From Brachycybe producta (taxonomy: Eukaryota > Arthropoda > Diplopoda > Playtdesmida > Andrognathidae), in the NCBI GenBank assembly GCA_036925085.1, contig JAUPFP010000049.1, forward strand, positions 868,001 to 932,000: DNA of 64,000 nt, given 5' to 3'. The first letter of the stretch is position 1; each line of letters starts with the position of its first letter. The translations under genes were made by a program, and so were the position numbers. The notes under the pieces are model-generated. The model was not told the origin of the DNA and did no database searches. It saw only the letters and a program-made list of their open reading frames with translations. This document shows, piece after piece, positions 22,159 to 34,492 of this stretch.

Positions 22159-25061
22159 ATGCCGTTGTTTTCGAGTCGATTTACACCTCGGAGGACATCT
22201 CCAAGAAAATCGTCTTCCATGTCCAATTTGCACCAATATATGAGCCCACAAGAAACTCATACAAGCTTTGGAGTTGACAGTCTCACCATAGGTGGAGGAG
22301 GGCCAATTCAGTTGAAATTGGGGAAAACAGAAAGTACTTTCGAGGATGGACAATGGGTGACAGGTAGGGAAAGTACGGTAAACCTTAGACTATTACTCTA
22401 CTGGACTGGCAACTCCCTATCTTCTACATGTTAAAGCGTTAAATGCATGTTCATAGGCAAAATAAATAAGACAAAAGTGACGCCAGCTCCGCCTGGTGGC
22501 ATTATTTTAAAAGAAAATCGTTGGCTAGATTGGTTTTTTTTTCCAAAGGGGAAGACATTGGGGGTGAATCATGTACTGTATGGCAAGTTATTTTAGTTTT
22601 TTCACGTTTTACTGGATTTTCCAATTTTAATTCTATTCTAGGAATCCAGTAAAATGCGGATAAAAAAGTAAAATGAATTTCCATATGTGATATTCTGTTG
22701 TGAATTTGTGTAAATCTTAGTGAATCTCGTACATGATTTTTTTTAATGTCGGCCCATTTGTCGTTTCGTCTCCTAAGCAAAAAATGGTTGGAAAACGTTG
22801 TTGTTACCGTGTTTGTGACTCGCATTTTCCTGATAATAGACCACAACCAAAACAGGTAACACTTTACAGACACTTTTTGACAGAACACAGCTGTACTTCT
22901 TCATTGGCCATACTTTTTATAATAATATATATAAAAAATCCACCCTATATAACTACAAAATGAACTCGTCCAAAGTTTGACTTTTGATATTCATGTTCAT
23001 ATACCATAGTCCCGCTAGAGGCGCCACTTCAAAATCGACGTCACGACGATTCAAAACTATCCAACACAAAATTTCGGGAGTTGCCAGTCCAGTAGAGTAA
23101 TAGTCTAAGGGTAAACAAACACATTTAAAGGCATCTACTTAAAATTAGTTAAGAGTTTACATCGAAAAATTACTTTCGAAAAATCTCCACAAAGGGCGCT
23201 AGCATCGTTTTTCTATTGAACCCAGAGACCCAATGTTAAAGAAAAAATGTAAATTTTTAAAACACACAGACTCGCGGCAATATGTTTATTTTTCATATTT
23301 AAAGTTGTTCAATATTAAGTTTTCAAAGTGCAATGTGCACCTTAAATATTATGCTGATCGAGTGATAGAATGACAAAAAATTCGTAAGTGCGGTTTGCAA
23401 AAAAAAAAAAAACTTTCAAAATCGCGAATTTCTAACTCTTATATGCTAAACTCCGCTGAGTACGCCCTCGTAAGAAAAAAACCTTCATTAAAATGATCGT
23501 AAAAATACGTAAAATAATTTTTTAAAAAAAAACACAATGAAATCAGTGAAGCCAACACATTGGCGCATGTGCTGATTTTTTTGTTTTTTTTTTTTAAATT
23601 ATTTTTACGAGCATTTTACGAAGCGTACTCAATGGAATTAGCAAATCGCGATTTTGAAATAGTTTTTAAAAATATAACCGCACTTACCAATTTTTTGTCA
23701 TTCTAGTAGATCTACAATAGCAGTGGTACAGGGCAGGCGCCACCTTCACATTTTCCCAGTAACATTTTACAATTCCAATCCGGGTCTGCTTTGATGAGAC
23801 TGACATCGTTCGGTTTCAAGTAAGAAAACCTATCGGCAATGCCCACATCTATTCCATAATGTCGAACGACAATGCCAATTTAAAGCCTTTCGGCATAGTG
23901 AGGATGCACCTGAAAAAAGGTGGACTGGGGCGTCCTTTTAACTGTGTTCAGACTGGCACTTAATATCATCCCACCTCCTGAGCTTTGCAAACAACTTCAT
24001 TTAAGGGCGGGTGTCCACTTGTTACATTTCTGCGTATCGTATCCCCGATGCTTACAATGCGTATACAGCTAGTGTAGCATCGTTCCGTATCAAAATATGA
24101 TACAAAGAAACGCAACGAACCCGATCGGTCATTTGTCGATTTTTTTCCCCGGTCACATGAAAGAAATGATACGATACGCGGTGGAGTAAGTTGGGACGGG
24201 GAGCGCGCTCGGTCACTCCGTTGCACAATATTTGTTCATTCGCGTTTAGGAACTCGACGTGCCAGACGTGCAAGTTCTTCTCGCCGGGTGCGTGAAGGAA
24301 ACGTCTGCAATCTCGTATCGTGCATTTTGAAACGCAACGCATTGATGATACAAGAAACATCGAGTAGTGTATACACCGTATCAGTGAATGATACAGGTAC
24401 GATACGCTAAACCGCAACAAGTCGATACCCGCCCTAAGGCGCTTTTGTTTTTTTAACCAAGGCCTGCTTTAAAAGAGTCAAGTTGGCCTTGATTGAATAG
24501 GAATATATAAATATATGCGGTTTATCATCATCATCATCAATATTACGTTCTAACAATGTATCCTGAAAACCAGACTGAGAGTGGCAGTCGGAACACAGTA
24601 TTTATCTGCTATCCTTTGTGTACAAGGAACTATATTAGTGGACTCACATTGTTAGGAGACGCCGCCCGGTGCTTCAGAAAATATATTTTTCAACCTTTGG
24701 CTAACAATTTTTTGTATATAGTTCGAATTATGTATGCTTTATGCGGCTATTAATAATTTTCTTTACAGCACATTCCAGTAGCACAAACGACACTACGACT
24801 GCAAAGGAATTGTCGAAGCTACAGAAACAAAATAAACACGTACACGAACAGAACAATCTCCTGAAACTTAAAGTCGAGATTCTACTCGACATGGTGACGT
24901 ACCTTTTTTTTTTTTTTTTGTTACCGTGAACTAATAAAGCTCTAACGTATTTTAAACTTTGTCCGTAGCTTGCCGAAACGACGGCCGAAGTCCACCTTCT
25001 GTCGAAAGAAAACACAGAACTGAAATCGGCTCTGAATCTGAGACGAAGTAAACAGAAATAA
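22159..25061 (+). CDS. CBY1: Chibby homologue (beta-catenin antagonist, ciliary base protein)
   Basis: Exons 22159-22363, 24769-24893 and 24969-25061 join in phase to 140 residues; vertebrate CBY1 is about 126. The N terminus MPLFSSRFTPRRTSPRKSSS with MSNLH matches the Chibby N terminus, including the RKSxSxSNLH 14-3-3 site (serine near residue 20). FEDGQWV is the second conserved block. Exons 2-3 encode the leucine-heptad coiled coil (ELSKLQKQNKHVHEQNNLL, LKVEILLDMLAETTAEVHLL) and a basic tail RRSKQK. Chibby binds beta-catenin and works at basal bodies in ciliated cells. Intron 1 is 2.4 kb and holds three TIR elements. An AATAAA lies at 25170. It is head-to-head with MAO and tail-to-tail with TOP3A. 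Confidence 0.93.
22383..23110. mobile_element. TIR element, 728 bp, with a possible zinc-finger remnant
   Basis: 35 bp perfect inverted termini begin CCTTAGACTATTACTCTACT at 22383 and end in the exact complement at 23110. GTAAA flanks both sides (22378-22382, 23111-23115) as a probable 5 bp duplication. An internal + frame at 22784-22900 reads MVGKRCCYRVCDSHFPDN then VTLYRHF. It faintly resembles the start of a THAP-type C2CH finger, but the rest of the domain is missing. It lies in CBY1 intron 1. Confidence 0.8.
23366..23705. mobile_element. TIR element, 340 bp, TA-flanked
   Basis: TAGAATGACAAAAAATTCGT..GCGGTTT at the left matches the complement ..ACCGCACTTACCAATTTTTT..CATTCTA at the right with one or two mismatches. 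Inner pieces (TCGCGAATTT, AAATCGCGATTTT) are also inverted. TA at each end suggests Tc1/mariner-type targeting. Confidence 0.7.
24001..24437. mobile_element. TIR element, about 437 bp, GATACG-rich
   Basis: The left end TTAAGGGCGGGTGTCCACTT and the right end ACAAGTCGATACCCGCCCTA are inverted over about 40 bp with several mismatches. The inner sequence repeats ACGATACG and GTATCGTATC. TTAA or CTAA at the ends recalls a piggyBac-type target, but this is not certain. Confidence 0.6.
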
Positions 25062-25278
25062 ATTGAAATTATACTGCACATTTTTTTATCCTTAAAATTA
25101 AAGATCTTCCCATTATTTAAAACTAATTAACGTTTTTTTTTTAATTATTTATACTTTTTATGTACAATTAATAAAGAATACAAATTATTTAAAATTCAGA
25201 AGAAAAAAAAGGAATGAAATTCACTCAAAGATTGAAGAGTAAATTACTTGTGAAAAATTAATAACACGTTTTGTTTCA

Positions 25279-28200
25279 TTAAGTGAAAATATTTCGATGG
25301 ATTTCCAGATCTTCCAGAAAATTGGGATCGCATCCACCGATGCAACCGTCGTATCTTTAAAAAGAAATGAGGAAAATCGATTTCGATCGAGAATTGAATC
25401 GGATTCGATAACCCGTACTTACTGCAAAGGATAAGAAAAATGCATACTCGACCGTCTAAACTCAAATTTAAGTTTCTTGATATCCCGACGTTGACACTAT
25501 TCACACATAAAGTAAAACTATGTCAAATATCGAAGTCTTGAATATACTTTCAAGTAAACGTCAATTTACCAGACTACACGACTCGTTTGTTACCATCGCG
25601 GATAGAACGTAAGCGGGGAACCAAATTGAAGTTTTACAATTCGGAAACCCCACGCAACCGATATAAAACCTACGGAAATACATTGGGATTAAAATTCCAT
25701 AACTGAATCAAGCGTCATTCTATAATTCTATATGCGATGAGCAACTGACTTTTGTCCATGTTTTCTTAGGATCATGTCCATGTTACATTTTGGACATTTC
25801 GTTATCACGGCAGGAATTTCAACTGTTGCAACTGAAGGAAACAAATCGTAAATTTGATCATAAATTAGAAAAATTAAAAGAAGAAAAAAACAAACGTGAA
25901 TAAAAGATTAACCTGGTGGCTGATATGCCTGAGGTTGTCGTTCCAGACGATGTGCAAGGGCGTCGTCGAGCTTCTGAACCTGAAATTATTGAATGACTCC
26001 TTTCGATTAAACATTTGTAAATTATGTAATTAAGATTTGCACGATCATTTTCGCCAAAACTGAAATAGGACCTGAGCACTGGACTCTATGAAGACTCTGC
26101 GATATGTTTCCACTTGTTCCCTAAGTACGACTGTTTAAATGAAACAAAATGTTCTGGAATTAAGGTGGTTTTTAAAGTGTAAAAACCCCTTAAACTCTGA
26201 TTATTGTCATTTAGGAGGTAAATTAAGAGAAACTTAAACGTGTTTTAGAAACTACAAGGGTAGCTCAATCAAGATATCTTTCAAAATAAGCCTTTTAATT
26301 GAGTCAGTTTGAAAATGACCCAACTTCAAAGTTTCGAATTACTGTTCAGTTGCTAGAGCCACATTCAAACCGCAAAACTGACCGTGTCTCGTGCCAACTG
26401 AAACTGGTCTTTCAAGTGATTCTAACACTTTCGATTTCTCCTTAGTGTTGCTCTTATTAAACACAGAATAACCGTATCTTCTTTTGATAACTACCATAAA
26501 ATGTTTTATTTTCAAAAATGATATTTAAAAAAAACCTATGCATCACCTCTTCCATTACTATTTTTAGTTTCAAAAGTGTCTTAAAATTCTTACATAAAGC
26601 ATAACAAAAACAGCATTCTCGGTTTTCTGTATGATAAACGTAAATGATTTCAAGCTTAAATTCTAACTTAAAATCTAATTTCAAAGCGCATTGCAGTTAC
26701 CTTTTGGATCCTTGGTGCCATTGCAAATACTAAAACACGTAAAAACAAACAAACAGATGAAAAACAAAGCCTTGCGAAAATTATTCATTTCATTCCAAAG
26801 GTACCATTGCAGATCCACTTCTAACCCAGCTCTCAAATGCGGTTTGGACATCTCGAACCCCATGGCATCATACCCTACATAAGTGACATCTATTAGTAAT
26901 CTAGTGTAATATTTTTGTCATTAATCGTTTGCACCTTCTACTAAACCCATTCCAAGTTTTCCTGGTAAAAACTTGTTATCGTTCACCATCACGTACATTC
27001 GGTTTTTAATCGTTTCTATATGCTCTGCGTGTGTCGCATCTGTGCCTATTTTTAAGAAGAAAAAATCGTTTTAAATTTATAGAATAAAAAAAGAAACAAT
27101 GATAAGTTGAAAACGATCATTGCGTATATGGCTTAATCATTTTATCGTAACCTAACACGTCATGTCATGGCGTAGTTCACCGTGCTTTCTCACTCTTCGG
27201 TTCTGTAACGAAACATCCAATACAATACACATGCATGGTAGCGTATTATTACACCGGCTTTTACAGCCAATGACCTAAGTGCGTATTTGTAAAGAGCCAT
27301 AACTAGCTAATTTTACGGAGGAGTCGAGAATAAAACTAACGCCTCCATTAACATTCTAGGTATACCGAGTACGTGTTTGCTTTGGTTGCCATTTGTCATG
27401 ATTAAAATTAATTAATTAATTCTAGTAATCTAATATCAAATCAGAAATTCTTTTAAATGTCTTCAAAAAACGTTTTCTTCTTCCTATCCATGTCGGATAA
27501 TGAAAAGTTACAACGATTTTCATCTTTCAATTTGTTCAACATAATAAACTTTCAGAGAACAATTGAACTGAAACAAACCGATTCCATGTTTTTCCATCAA
27601 AGCGATTAGATCTGCTTCTGTAAGTAACGGTGGAGGAACTGTCGCACTTTCGTTCATCTGCAACAAAATCAATACATAAAACTCAAAACGTCCAAAATCG
27701 TCCTTTCACTTGAATAGAAATTACATCGATGCTTGTCGGAATGAAAGTCTGACCAACGTTGTAGACGGGAATAGCCTTGTCGTTCCACTTCTCATAGATG
27801 TAAACTTCAAGGTAATTCTTAGCGATTACCATCAGACCCGTTCCGGTAAACTTTAATTGGCATTAAACACGATCGGTATTTAACGTGGTTTTACAGTGTA
27901 AAAACCCCTTAAACTTTGAGTATTGTTTCTTTCAGAAAGCAAAATTAAGAGACGTTTCAATGCGTTTTAGAAACTAGAAGGGTAGCTAAATCACTTAAGG
28001 TGTGACCATTAGGTTTTAAGTTATAAATCATGCTTCTAGAACGGCGTTACCATCGCTGTGTGTCTTCACCTGGCGTCGCCCATTGAGTTTGTACAGTAAA
28101 AACACAATTCAAGGAGGGAATTTACCGGTACAGGTTTTTATGACGATCTCTTCGGTAATAATCGTTTTATGACAGGTTTAAAACGCCGATTTTTGGTTTT

Positions 28201-31200
28201 TGCTGTTATCGGTGTTTTACAACTGTTATTAAATAATTATTTCCAAACAGATCGTTAAAAAAAGGGTTCCCTCGCTTAATTTATAAAACCTATTGGTCAC
28301 ACCATAAGCATATTTTCGTGTTGCTATCTTTCATGTAAATTTGGAAATAACCCATCAATGTTATAAGCACATGATGATTTACATATGTTATTCTTTAAGA
28401 TTTTCTTTATAAAAAGTTTATTTTGAAAAATACCAACATGAAAATACTATTAAGTTATTCGGCTACCGATCTAGTTTCTAACACACTTTCAAGTGTTTGT
28501 AAAACATTTTAAAAAATAAAAGTCAACCTATGTTATAAAACGCACCCTCTCGTCTGCAATATCTATTTCGACCGTCGTCGAATACGCTTCCGCATCCTTC
28601 GAAACGCAAGCCAAGAAGTGGCGAACGACATATTCATAAATGCTCTTTTCTAATCCCTGTAACAACAAACAAATAAGTTCATCATTGTATATCTGAAAAT
28701 GGATGACGAAAAAATGATTACAGTCAACGTGTTCGAGAATTTTGTTGGATGAATCGGTGGATGAGCCTGATCGGATTTTTTACCAACTCTTGGATTGGGA
28801 CCATCTTCAAGCACTCGTCTTGCAAAATCTATCAAAAGAACGTAACGATAAGTCTTTCCTGCCTGGAGAAACACCATTACCATCTACGATCCACCTCCCC
28901 ACTGATTGCTTGCAGTTTGCATCTCTACAATAGGTTTCAAATCCAACTCTTTTGGAAAGATGTTTGTCTCTGTACGTGGATAACTGATGTAGCCTTGAAT
29001 GTAAAGTTTTTCAGCTACCTCCATGGCAGTTTTTGCATTTATGCGAAGTTTTCTCGAACAGACCTTTTCAAATTCCTTTGAATTAAGACACAAAAAAACA
29101 TTGTTGAGGTTACTTATAACTTATTAACAACAAACCAATACAAAATCCCAATAAGATGGGTATTAAGTTTTTAGAAAGTAGAATAATAGCTCAATCACTT
29201 AATGTTATTTTCACGATGATAACGAAAATAAGCTTTTCTAAGGTTCTTTTCATGTTGACATCTTTTAAAATAAACTTTTTATGTCACTTAGAAAATGGCT
29301 CGACTTTAATTAGACTCAACTTCCTAATTTTTGTTCAAAATTACCATCAGGAAAATGCTATTAAGTGATTCAGCTACCTGTTTACTTTTTAATACACTTT
29401 TAAACCAAAACCAGGGTTTATATTTTAAATCATCTTTAAAACACCTTGTTTTTTTTTTAAAAAAAAAAAGTGTTTTAAACACATAAATACATTTTTACAC
29501 TCCAGTCTTTTAGTACCCGGGAGTGTTTTTTCAAGTAAATACATTGTTTTGATGTATCAAAGTTCAATTCTCTCTCTTGTGTTCTTCAGAATAGGAGTAT
29601 CAGAACTAACTGCCCTGGCAGTCATTCTCTGTAGAAGGAAAAGAGATCTATCTCTATCCTCCTACTCTAGCTTCAATGGTCATTATTTATTTATAGAGAA
29701 TTAATTATACGTGCACACATCCAGTGCTATAAAATCAACCTTTGAATGAAAATTAGCTTTTTTCTTTCTGTTCAATATGAAAGCCATGTAAAGGACATGA
29801 TTTTGATTTTTTATTGTTTGAGAAAGAATTTCTACATATTGACAGAATTTTTTGACAATTGTCACAAACATTTCGTGACAATTGATAGCGATTATTTCAA
29901 CTAATAATAGACATTTAGTGCATTTTAAAAGAATCATATGCATGTCCACTACCGGGCTATATACAGTAGTTATGAAACACAAATGGGCTTCTGTTAATAT
30001 TAATCAGAAAGCATTATGAATAATGATAAAGTACAATTAATAAGGGCACAAACTTCCATTATTAATTTTTTATATTACCTAATACATGTTAGAATTTATT
30101 TTAACATTTTTATACAAAAAAATATAAAAAAATAACTGTTTTAAAAAAAACTGTTTTTCTTTTCAAAACATGATTTTTATAAACCCTGACCAAAACCCGA
30201 AAAAACAGCTGTTCATAAAACAATTTTCAACTTCATTTGAAAAATAGTTAAGCAAGAAAAAATAAGTGACATTATTTGAGTTTTTTTTTTCTCTTCAAAA
30301 CAATTTATTGTATTTAATGTTAATTATGAGCCTACTGTAACGTACGTACAACAGTTTCGAGTGGAAGTGGTCTCCATTTCGATTTTGGTACACTTTTAAC
30401 GTCTAAAACTTTGGCCATCGGATTCTGAAAACCAAAATTAACAGGAAGCGTTAATAACAATTTCTTTATGAGCTGCGGTTGTATTCGTTGCGTAATACAT
30501 CTTTGCAACGTTCAAAAAGAACGACACACTCGATTTCTTCAAATAAACGCCCTCGCTTCCAAATAAAATCCACTTTTGTCGTTTCCACCGAATGAACAAC
30601 TGTGCAAAATGATTTACAAGTCGGTAAAATGTGACAACATAATCACTAAAGTCAAGTTTGCATAAAACAAAAATTAACGCATAATCGCGGTTTCCAACTG
30701 TTTTTAATTACACTATGAGTGCAATGATAATCAGTTTAATCCAAAATAACAATACATAGAACGCACGAATTGCATCATCTTTGTAAATCTGCATAATTTC
30801 ACATATTTAAAAAAAAACGTCATAAATAATATACATAAATAATCAAATCGTTTTGATTTTGTATTTTATGCTATTGCTTCTGATTATTTTGGCTATTAAT
30901 TAATTAATTTAATTGTTTAGTTGCTACAACACGAAATATATGTTCTCTCCGGTCCCGTAGAACGGCATAAAAATTCATTCTTTTAACTTGAAACCAATCT
31001 CTCTCATTTCTTGTTAAACGGTTGTTACTATAAATATATATTTAAATTTGCATAAAATGAACAATTTTCCTGGATATTTTCTATTGTGCATAAATATTAA
31101 TTGCGTAATTATTAATTTTTATTTGCACAAACGTTTTGGCCTTAGTAATCACTTTTAACATCAACAAGTCAAACCAGTAATCTTCCAGAATGGTTCCGAA

Positions 31201-34073
31201 ATGAAAGCCTGAATCTGTTTGTATCGTTCCACAACAAATCCCAGAGTCGGAAACTGACAACTTCCGTACGACACCAAACTATTAGCTAAAACTTCGGGAA
31301 ACACCCGTTGAAATCTCAATGTCTGAAACCTAGTGAAAGCTGCTCCTGCAAAGAAAAAAAATCGTTTTGCAAGTTTCACATAGATGAAAATAACTTCAGA
31401 ATGAAACCGATTCGAAGGTCGAGTTCCTGTCTGACGTCGACAGCATCGCTCATTCGCTTGTTCGGTTCTTCGAGATTCAGACACGCTCTTGTGATCGATT
31501 GGTGAGTTATTTCGGAGAACCTTGCTCGATATACCCTCAGAGTCTTTCTTACTATCAATCGTAAAATAAATGCTTAAGATAGTTTATGAACAGCTCATTT
31601 CCGAATCCTCTTTATAGTCGTTTAGGAGCAAAATTAAAGAGAAACTAACTACAACGTGTTTTAGAAATTAGAAAGGTGGCTAAAGCATTTCAGGGTATTT
31701 TCATGTTAAATTCCGTCAAATAAACTTTTTTATAGACAAAAATATCGTTCGCTTAAAGATAGGCTATTTTCAAACTCGCATAAAAAGCTTATTTTACCTT
31801 AACCCCGCAGTTCTGTGAAAATTTAGTTTTTTCAAGCAAATTATTTTTTTTCTCAGAAGAAACATTGTGAAAAAATTCGAAGTGTTTCTGAAACTACAAT
31901 AGCTGCCGATTTTGATAACAATTTTCTTCCTGACGACATCTTTAAAAATAAACTTTTATGGCAGTTATGTTGATGCTAAAAAACCTAAAAACGGAACATT
32001 TTGAAGCAACTATAAAATGTTTTATTTTTTAAGATATATTGCCATGAAATTTGAATTTTATCGTAATGATGTTCCTGAAAAAACGATTGCATGATGTTTA
32101 TGAGTCCCAAAATAACTCCCTAACCTATTCAATTCAGAGGGGAGCAGGTTATGAAAGACAGACAAACCATTTTTGCAGACTTCGATAATTTCGAAGCCTA
32201 TGTTCTCCCCTTCTCTATCACAATCGGTCCAAATAACTAACGTGGAACAACCTCTGATTTCTCTCTCGAGCGTTTTCTGTATAACAAAGAAGTGTTTCAA
32301 GCGTTTATATGAACCTAAAATAAAAATAACAAGTGATTAATATCATTCATACCTTAATCTTTTCTGAATCAGGTGAAGGGCAAACTCTCAAAACTGGAGC
32401 TTCGAAAAGAACAACTGGATTACATCCCTCCCTTTGAAGATTTCAAATAAAAAAAAATTTTATGAACAGAAAGATAAAACAGTCGAATTCTTTAACTACA
32501 ACCTACGAGAAATCAGCAAAACACTACAACAAATTACTAAAATTTGTAAGAAGTTAGTAAAAACAAAATATGTAATACAAGAAATTAGTCAAATCTGTCA
32601 CAAAAAATCGATTTGAATAAGCAAAAAAAAAATCGACTAAAATCTAGAATAAATTGAATAAAATCGACAAAAAATATTAAAATCTGAAACAAATTCTTAA
32701 CTCTAATAAAATCTGAATGAAGGCTAATGAAAACCATTAACATTGGTTGTTCCTTCTATTAGGAGAAGCTAACCTCCAAGTTAAGTCTACGAAACTATAA
32801 TTTATGTTACGTCAAAAGCGCACAATAGAAGAAAGTAGAGTAGAGTTTGTAAGTAGAAACTAAACAGCTGCTAATCGGAAAAGAAAAAAATCTGTTGGGA
32901 GATCTAGATGCAGCCTTAAGGCTAGTTTAGTAGCGCACTGAAGATGAACATTTTCTAGGTGAAAATGGGATATGTTGCCGTGTCATGTAAGCATCTCAAC
33001 ATTAAGCTGGTACCTTTGTTTGTGAGATTACGATGACACTTTTTGGCTGAAAGTTCGTTAAGCTCAAGTATCGAATTCCACTAGATATTGGTGTTTATTG
33101 AAGCTGACAAGCATCACATCACATTATAAGCATCAACCAATAGGTATGTATAAACGGCATTGCAATGATTGCATGCAAATAATTCTCTTAAGAAGACCAT
33201 GTGACCTTGTGTATTAAAATAAATGTATTGAGGTACTTATAGGTAGATAGGAAGTAAAAGTTGATGAGTTTAGCACTAATGGAAACTAAATTTTGGAACT
33301 AATTTCATTGCAGCTGCAGATGACAAAGCAATAATAGATGAAGAGCTTTGCTGTTGATATTTGGTTAAACTTTAGCAAAACTCTTATCTTCATTGCGCTA
33401 CTAAGTTTGGCGGCTAGCAGCTCTTAATCGAACGAATACCCGATATCTAGTTGTGCATTTTATGGATTAATTAGAAACAGACCATTTCTTGTACGAAGCA
33501 ACGAAAGCCAAATTTAACATGTGGCCAGAAACTGACGTCATTTTCATATCACACTGTTCACCGAACAAACGATACGAAAACTCGTATATTTTGTTGTACT
33601 TTGATAATCCCTCTCTCTAGAAAAGAAGAAAAAGAACGTTGATAGTGAGGCGTTCGTTGCTTTCGATTAGGATTTATTTTAATTCTAAGAAAATTCTTCC
33701 GATTAGGAGTCGCGTAGCCTCTACGTACGAGGTCGTACAACTGTTTCACCTTATTGTACGCCTTCGACGCCAACTTCATAACCTCAGCTTAGAGGCTAGC
33801 GTCTTCTAATCGATAGTATACCCTTAATTTACTCACTCTCGTCGCATGTCCATTAGAAAGAATCTGAGAGATACTCTTGGCCACATCGTTCTTCTCTGCC
33901 ACATTCAATACTTTCATTCTTTTTTCTGTTTCTGCTGTCGGTACTTCGTCTTCAAACGACGAAGAATGGCGAAGAAGACAAAACGCTGGTTCAATTCTTC
34001 GCTGAAATCTTGTCACGAATAATGGAAATCCACGCAAGAAACGGCTTACACTTGGCGCCAAATTACATTTCAT
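25279..34073 (-). CDS. TOP3A: DNA topoisomerase III alpha (type IA), short C terminus
   Basis: Twenty-two minus-strand exons: 33837-34073, 33479-33616, 32353-32427, 32168-32276, 31408-31551, 31175-31345, 30499-30599, 30350-30424, 28895-29075, 28722-28828, 28546-28656, 27725-27850, 27579-27657, 26935-27045, 26805-26874, 26701-26729, 26072-26130, 25913-25979, 25750-25831, 25570-25669, 25423-25496, 25279-25354. All phases agree, giving 773 residues. The Toprim domain has VLNVAEKND and [15 protein letters not shown]. The catalytic tyrosine is in [11 protein letters not shown] (about 382). [11 protein letters not shown] and [13 protein letters not shown] follow. The C terminus has a CPKC/CVGFPNC zinc ribbon and GCIGGCD, then a stop. 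The paired GRF fingers of human TOP3A are absent. The enzyme relaxes and decatenates DNA with BLM/RMI1. ATG 34073 opens an Arg/Phe-rich mitochondrial-type leader; in-frame ATG 33917 (residue 53) would give a nuclear form. An upstream ATG at 34166 is also in frame. Confidence 0.94.
27880..28510. repeat. Copy of the dispersed palindromic family with an internal insertion
   Basis: GTGGTTTTACAGTGTAAAAA, TTTTAGAAACTAGAAGGGTA and the complementary TTGAAAAATACCAACATGAA, TTCTAACACACTTTCAAGTG mark the two halves. The middle (about 28000-28300) contains a separate segment bordered by TGTGACCATTAGGTTTT and ACCTATTGGTCACACC, so another TIR element may have inserted here. It lies in a TOP3A intron. Confidence 0.6.
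29160..29410. repeat. Copy of the dispersed palindromic family
   Basis: AGTTTTTAGAAAGTAGAATA, GCTCAATCACTTAATGTTAT and the complementary CATCAGGAAAATGCTATTAA, GTGATTCAGCTACCTGTTTA form an imperfect foldback in a TOP3A intron. Confidence 0.6.
31600..31990. repeat. Copy of the dispersed palindromic family
   Basis: TTAGGAGCAAAATTAAAGAG, GTTTTAGAAATTAGAAAGGT and CATGTTAAATTCCGTCAAAT are family blocks; complementary halves follow but are decayed. TOP3A intron. Confidence 0.5.
32921..33418. mobile_element. TIR element, about 498 bp
   Basis: The left end GCTAGTTTAGTAGCGCACTG continues with AAGAT. The right end ATCTTCATTGCGCTACTAAG continues to GGCTAGC. The two are inverted with a few mismatches. 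No coding capacity. It lies in TOP3A intron 2. Confidence 0.65.
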
Positions 34074-34492
34074 CTTGTTTCTGTGATAAACTAAAATCGA
34101 TACCAATTCAACGTATCGATATTGCTTTAAGAAACACGAAAATACACTAGTGTAACGTGATGTCACAGTAATGAAGCCAAAATAGACTGCCTTGTGGGGT
34201 ATACTAATATGGGCAAAACACGTAAGATTGAACGAAATTACTGCGCCATATTAGGCATCCCCTATTGACTTCTTTGTTAAAAAGGAATTTTTCACTCAAA
34301 CATCACAGGACGAATACGATGCATGCCTCAAACAGTCGTGGTCGCAAAAGGTCACAATTCTATTATGTCTAATTTCCGCTTCCTTTTATTTTAATGGCGG
34401 CGCCTATTACTTTTATACTGGTAACCATATGTTCGGATACTTTGATATAAAAAAAAACAACAGTTATAAGTGAAAACATAAGCTTTTCTTAT
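34074..34492. promoter_or_regulatory. Shared upstream region of TOP3A (-) and UQCC4 (+)
   Basis: About 420 bp separate the two start codons. TTAATGGCGGCGCC at 34391-34404 is a YY1-like motif placed about 90 nt before the UQCC4 ATG. No TATA box is well placed. A bidirectional promoter is inferred from head-to-head orientation. Confidence 0.5.

Noticed and set aside
33558..33779. Minus-strand frame starting [18 protein letters not shown]
   Set aside because: Overlaps TOP3A exon 2 in another frame; the TOP3A frame carries the conserved motifs.
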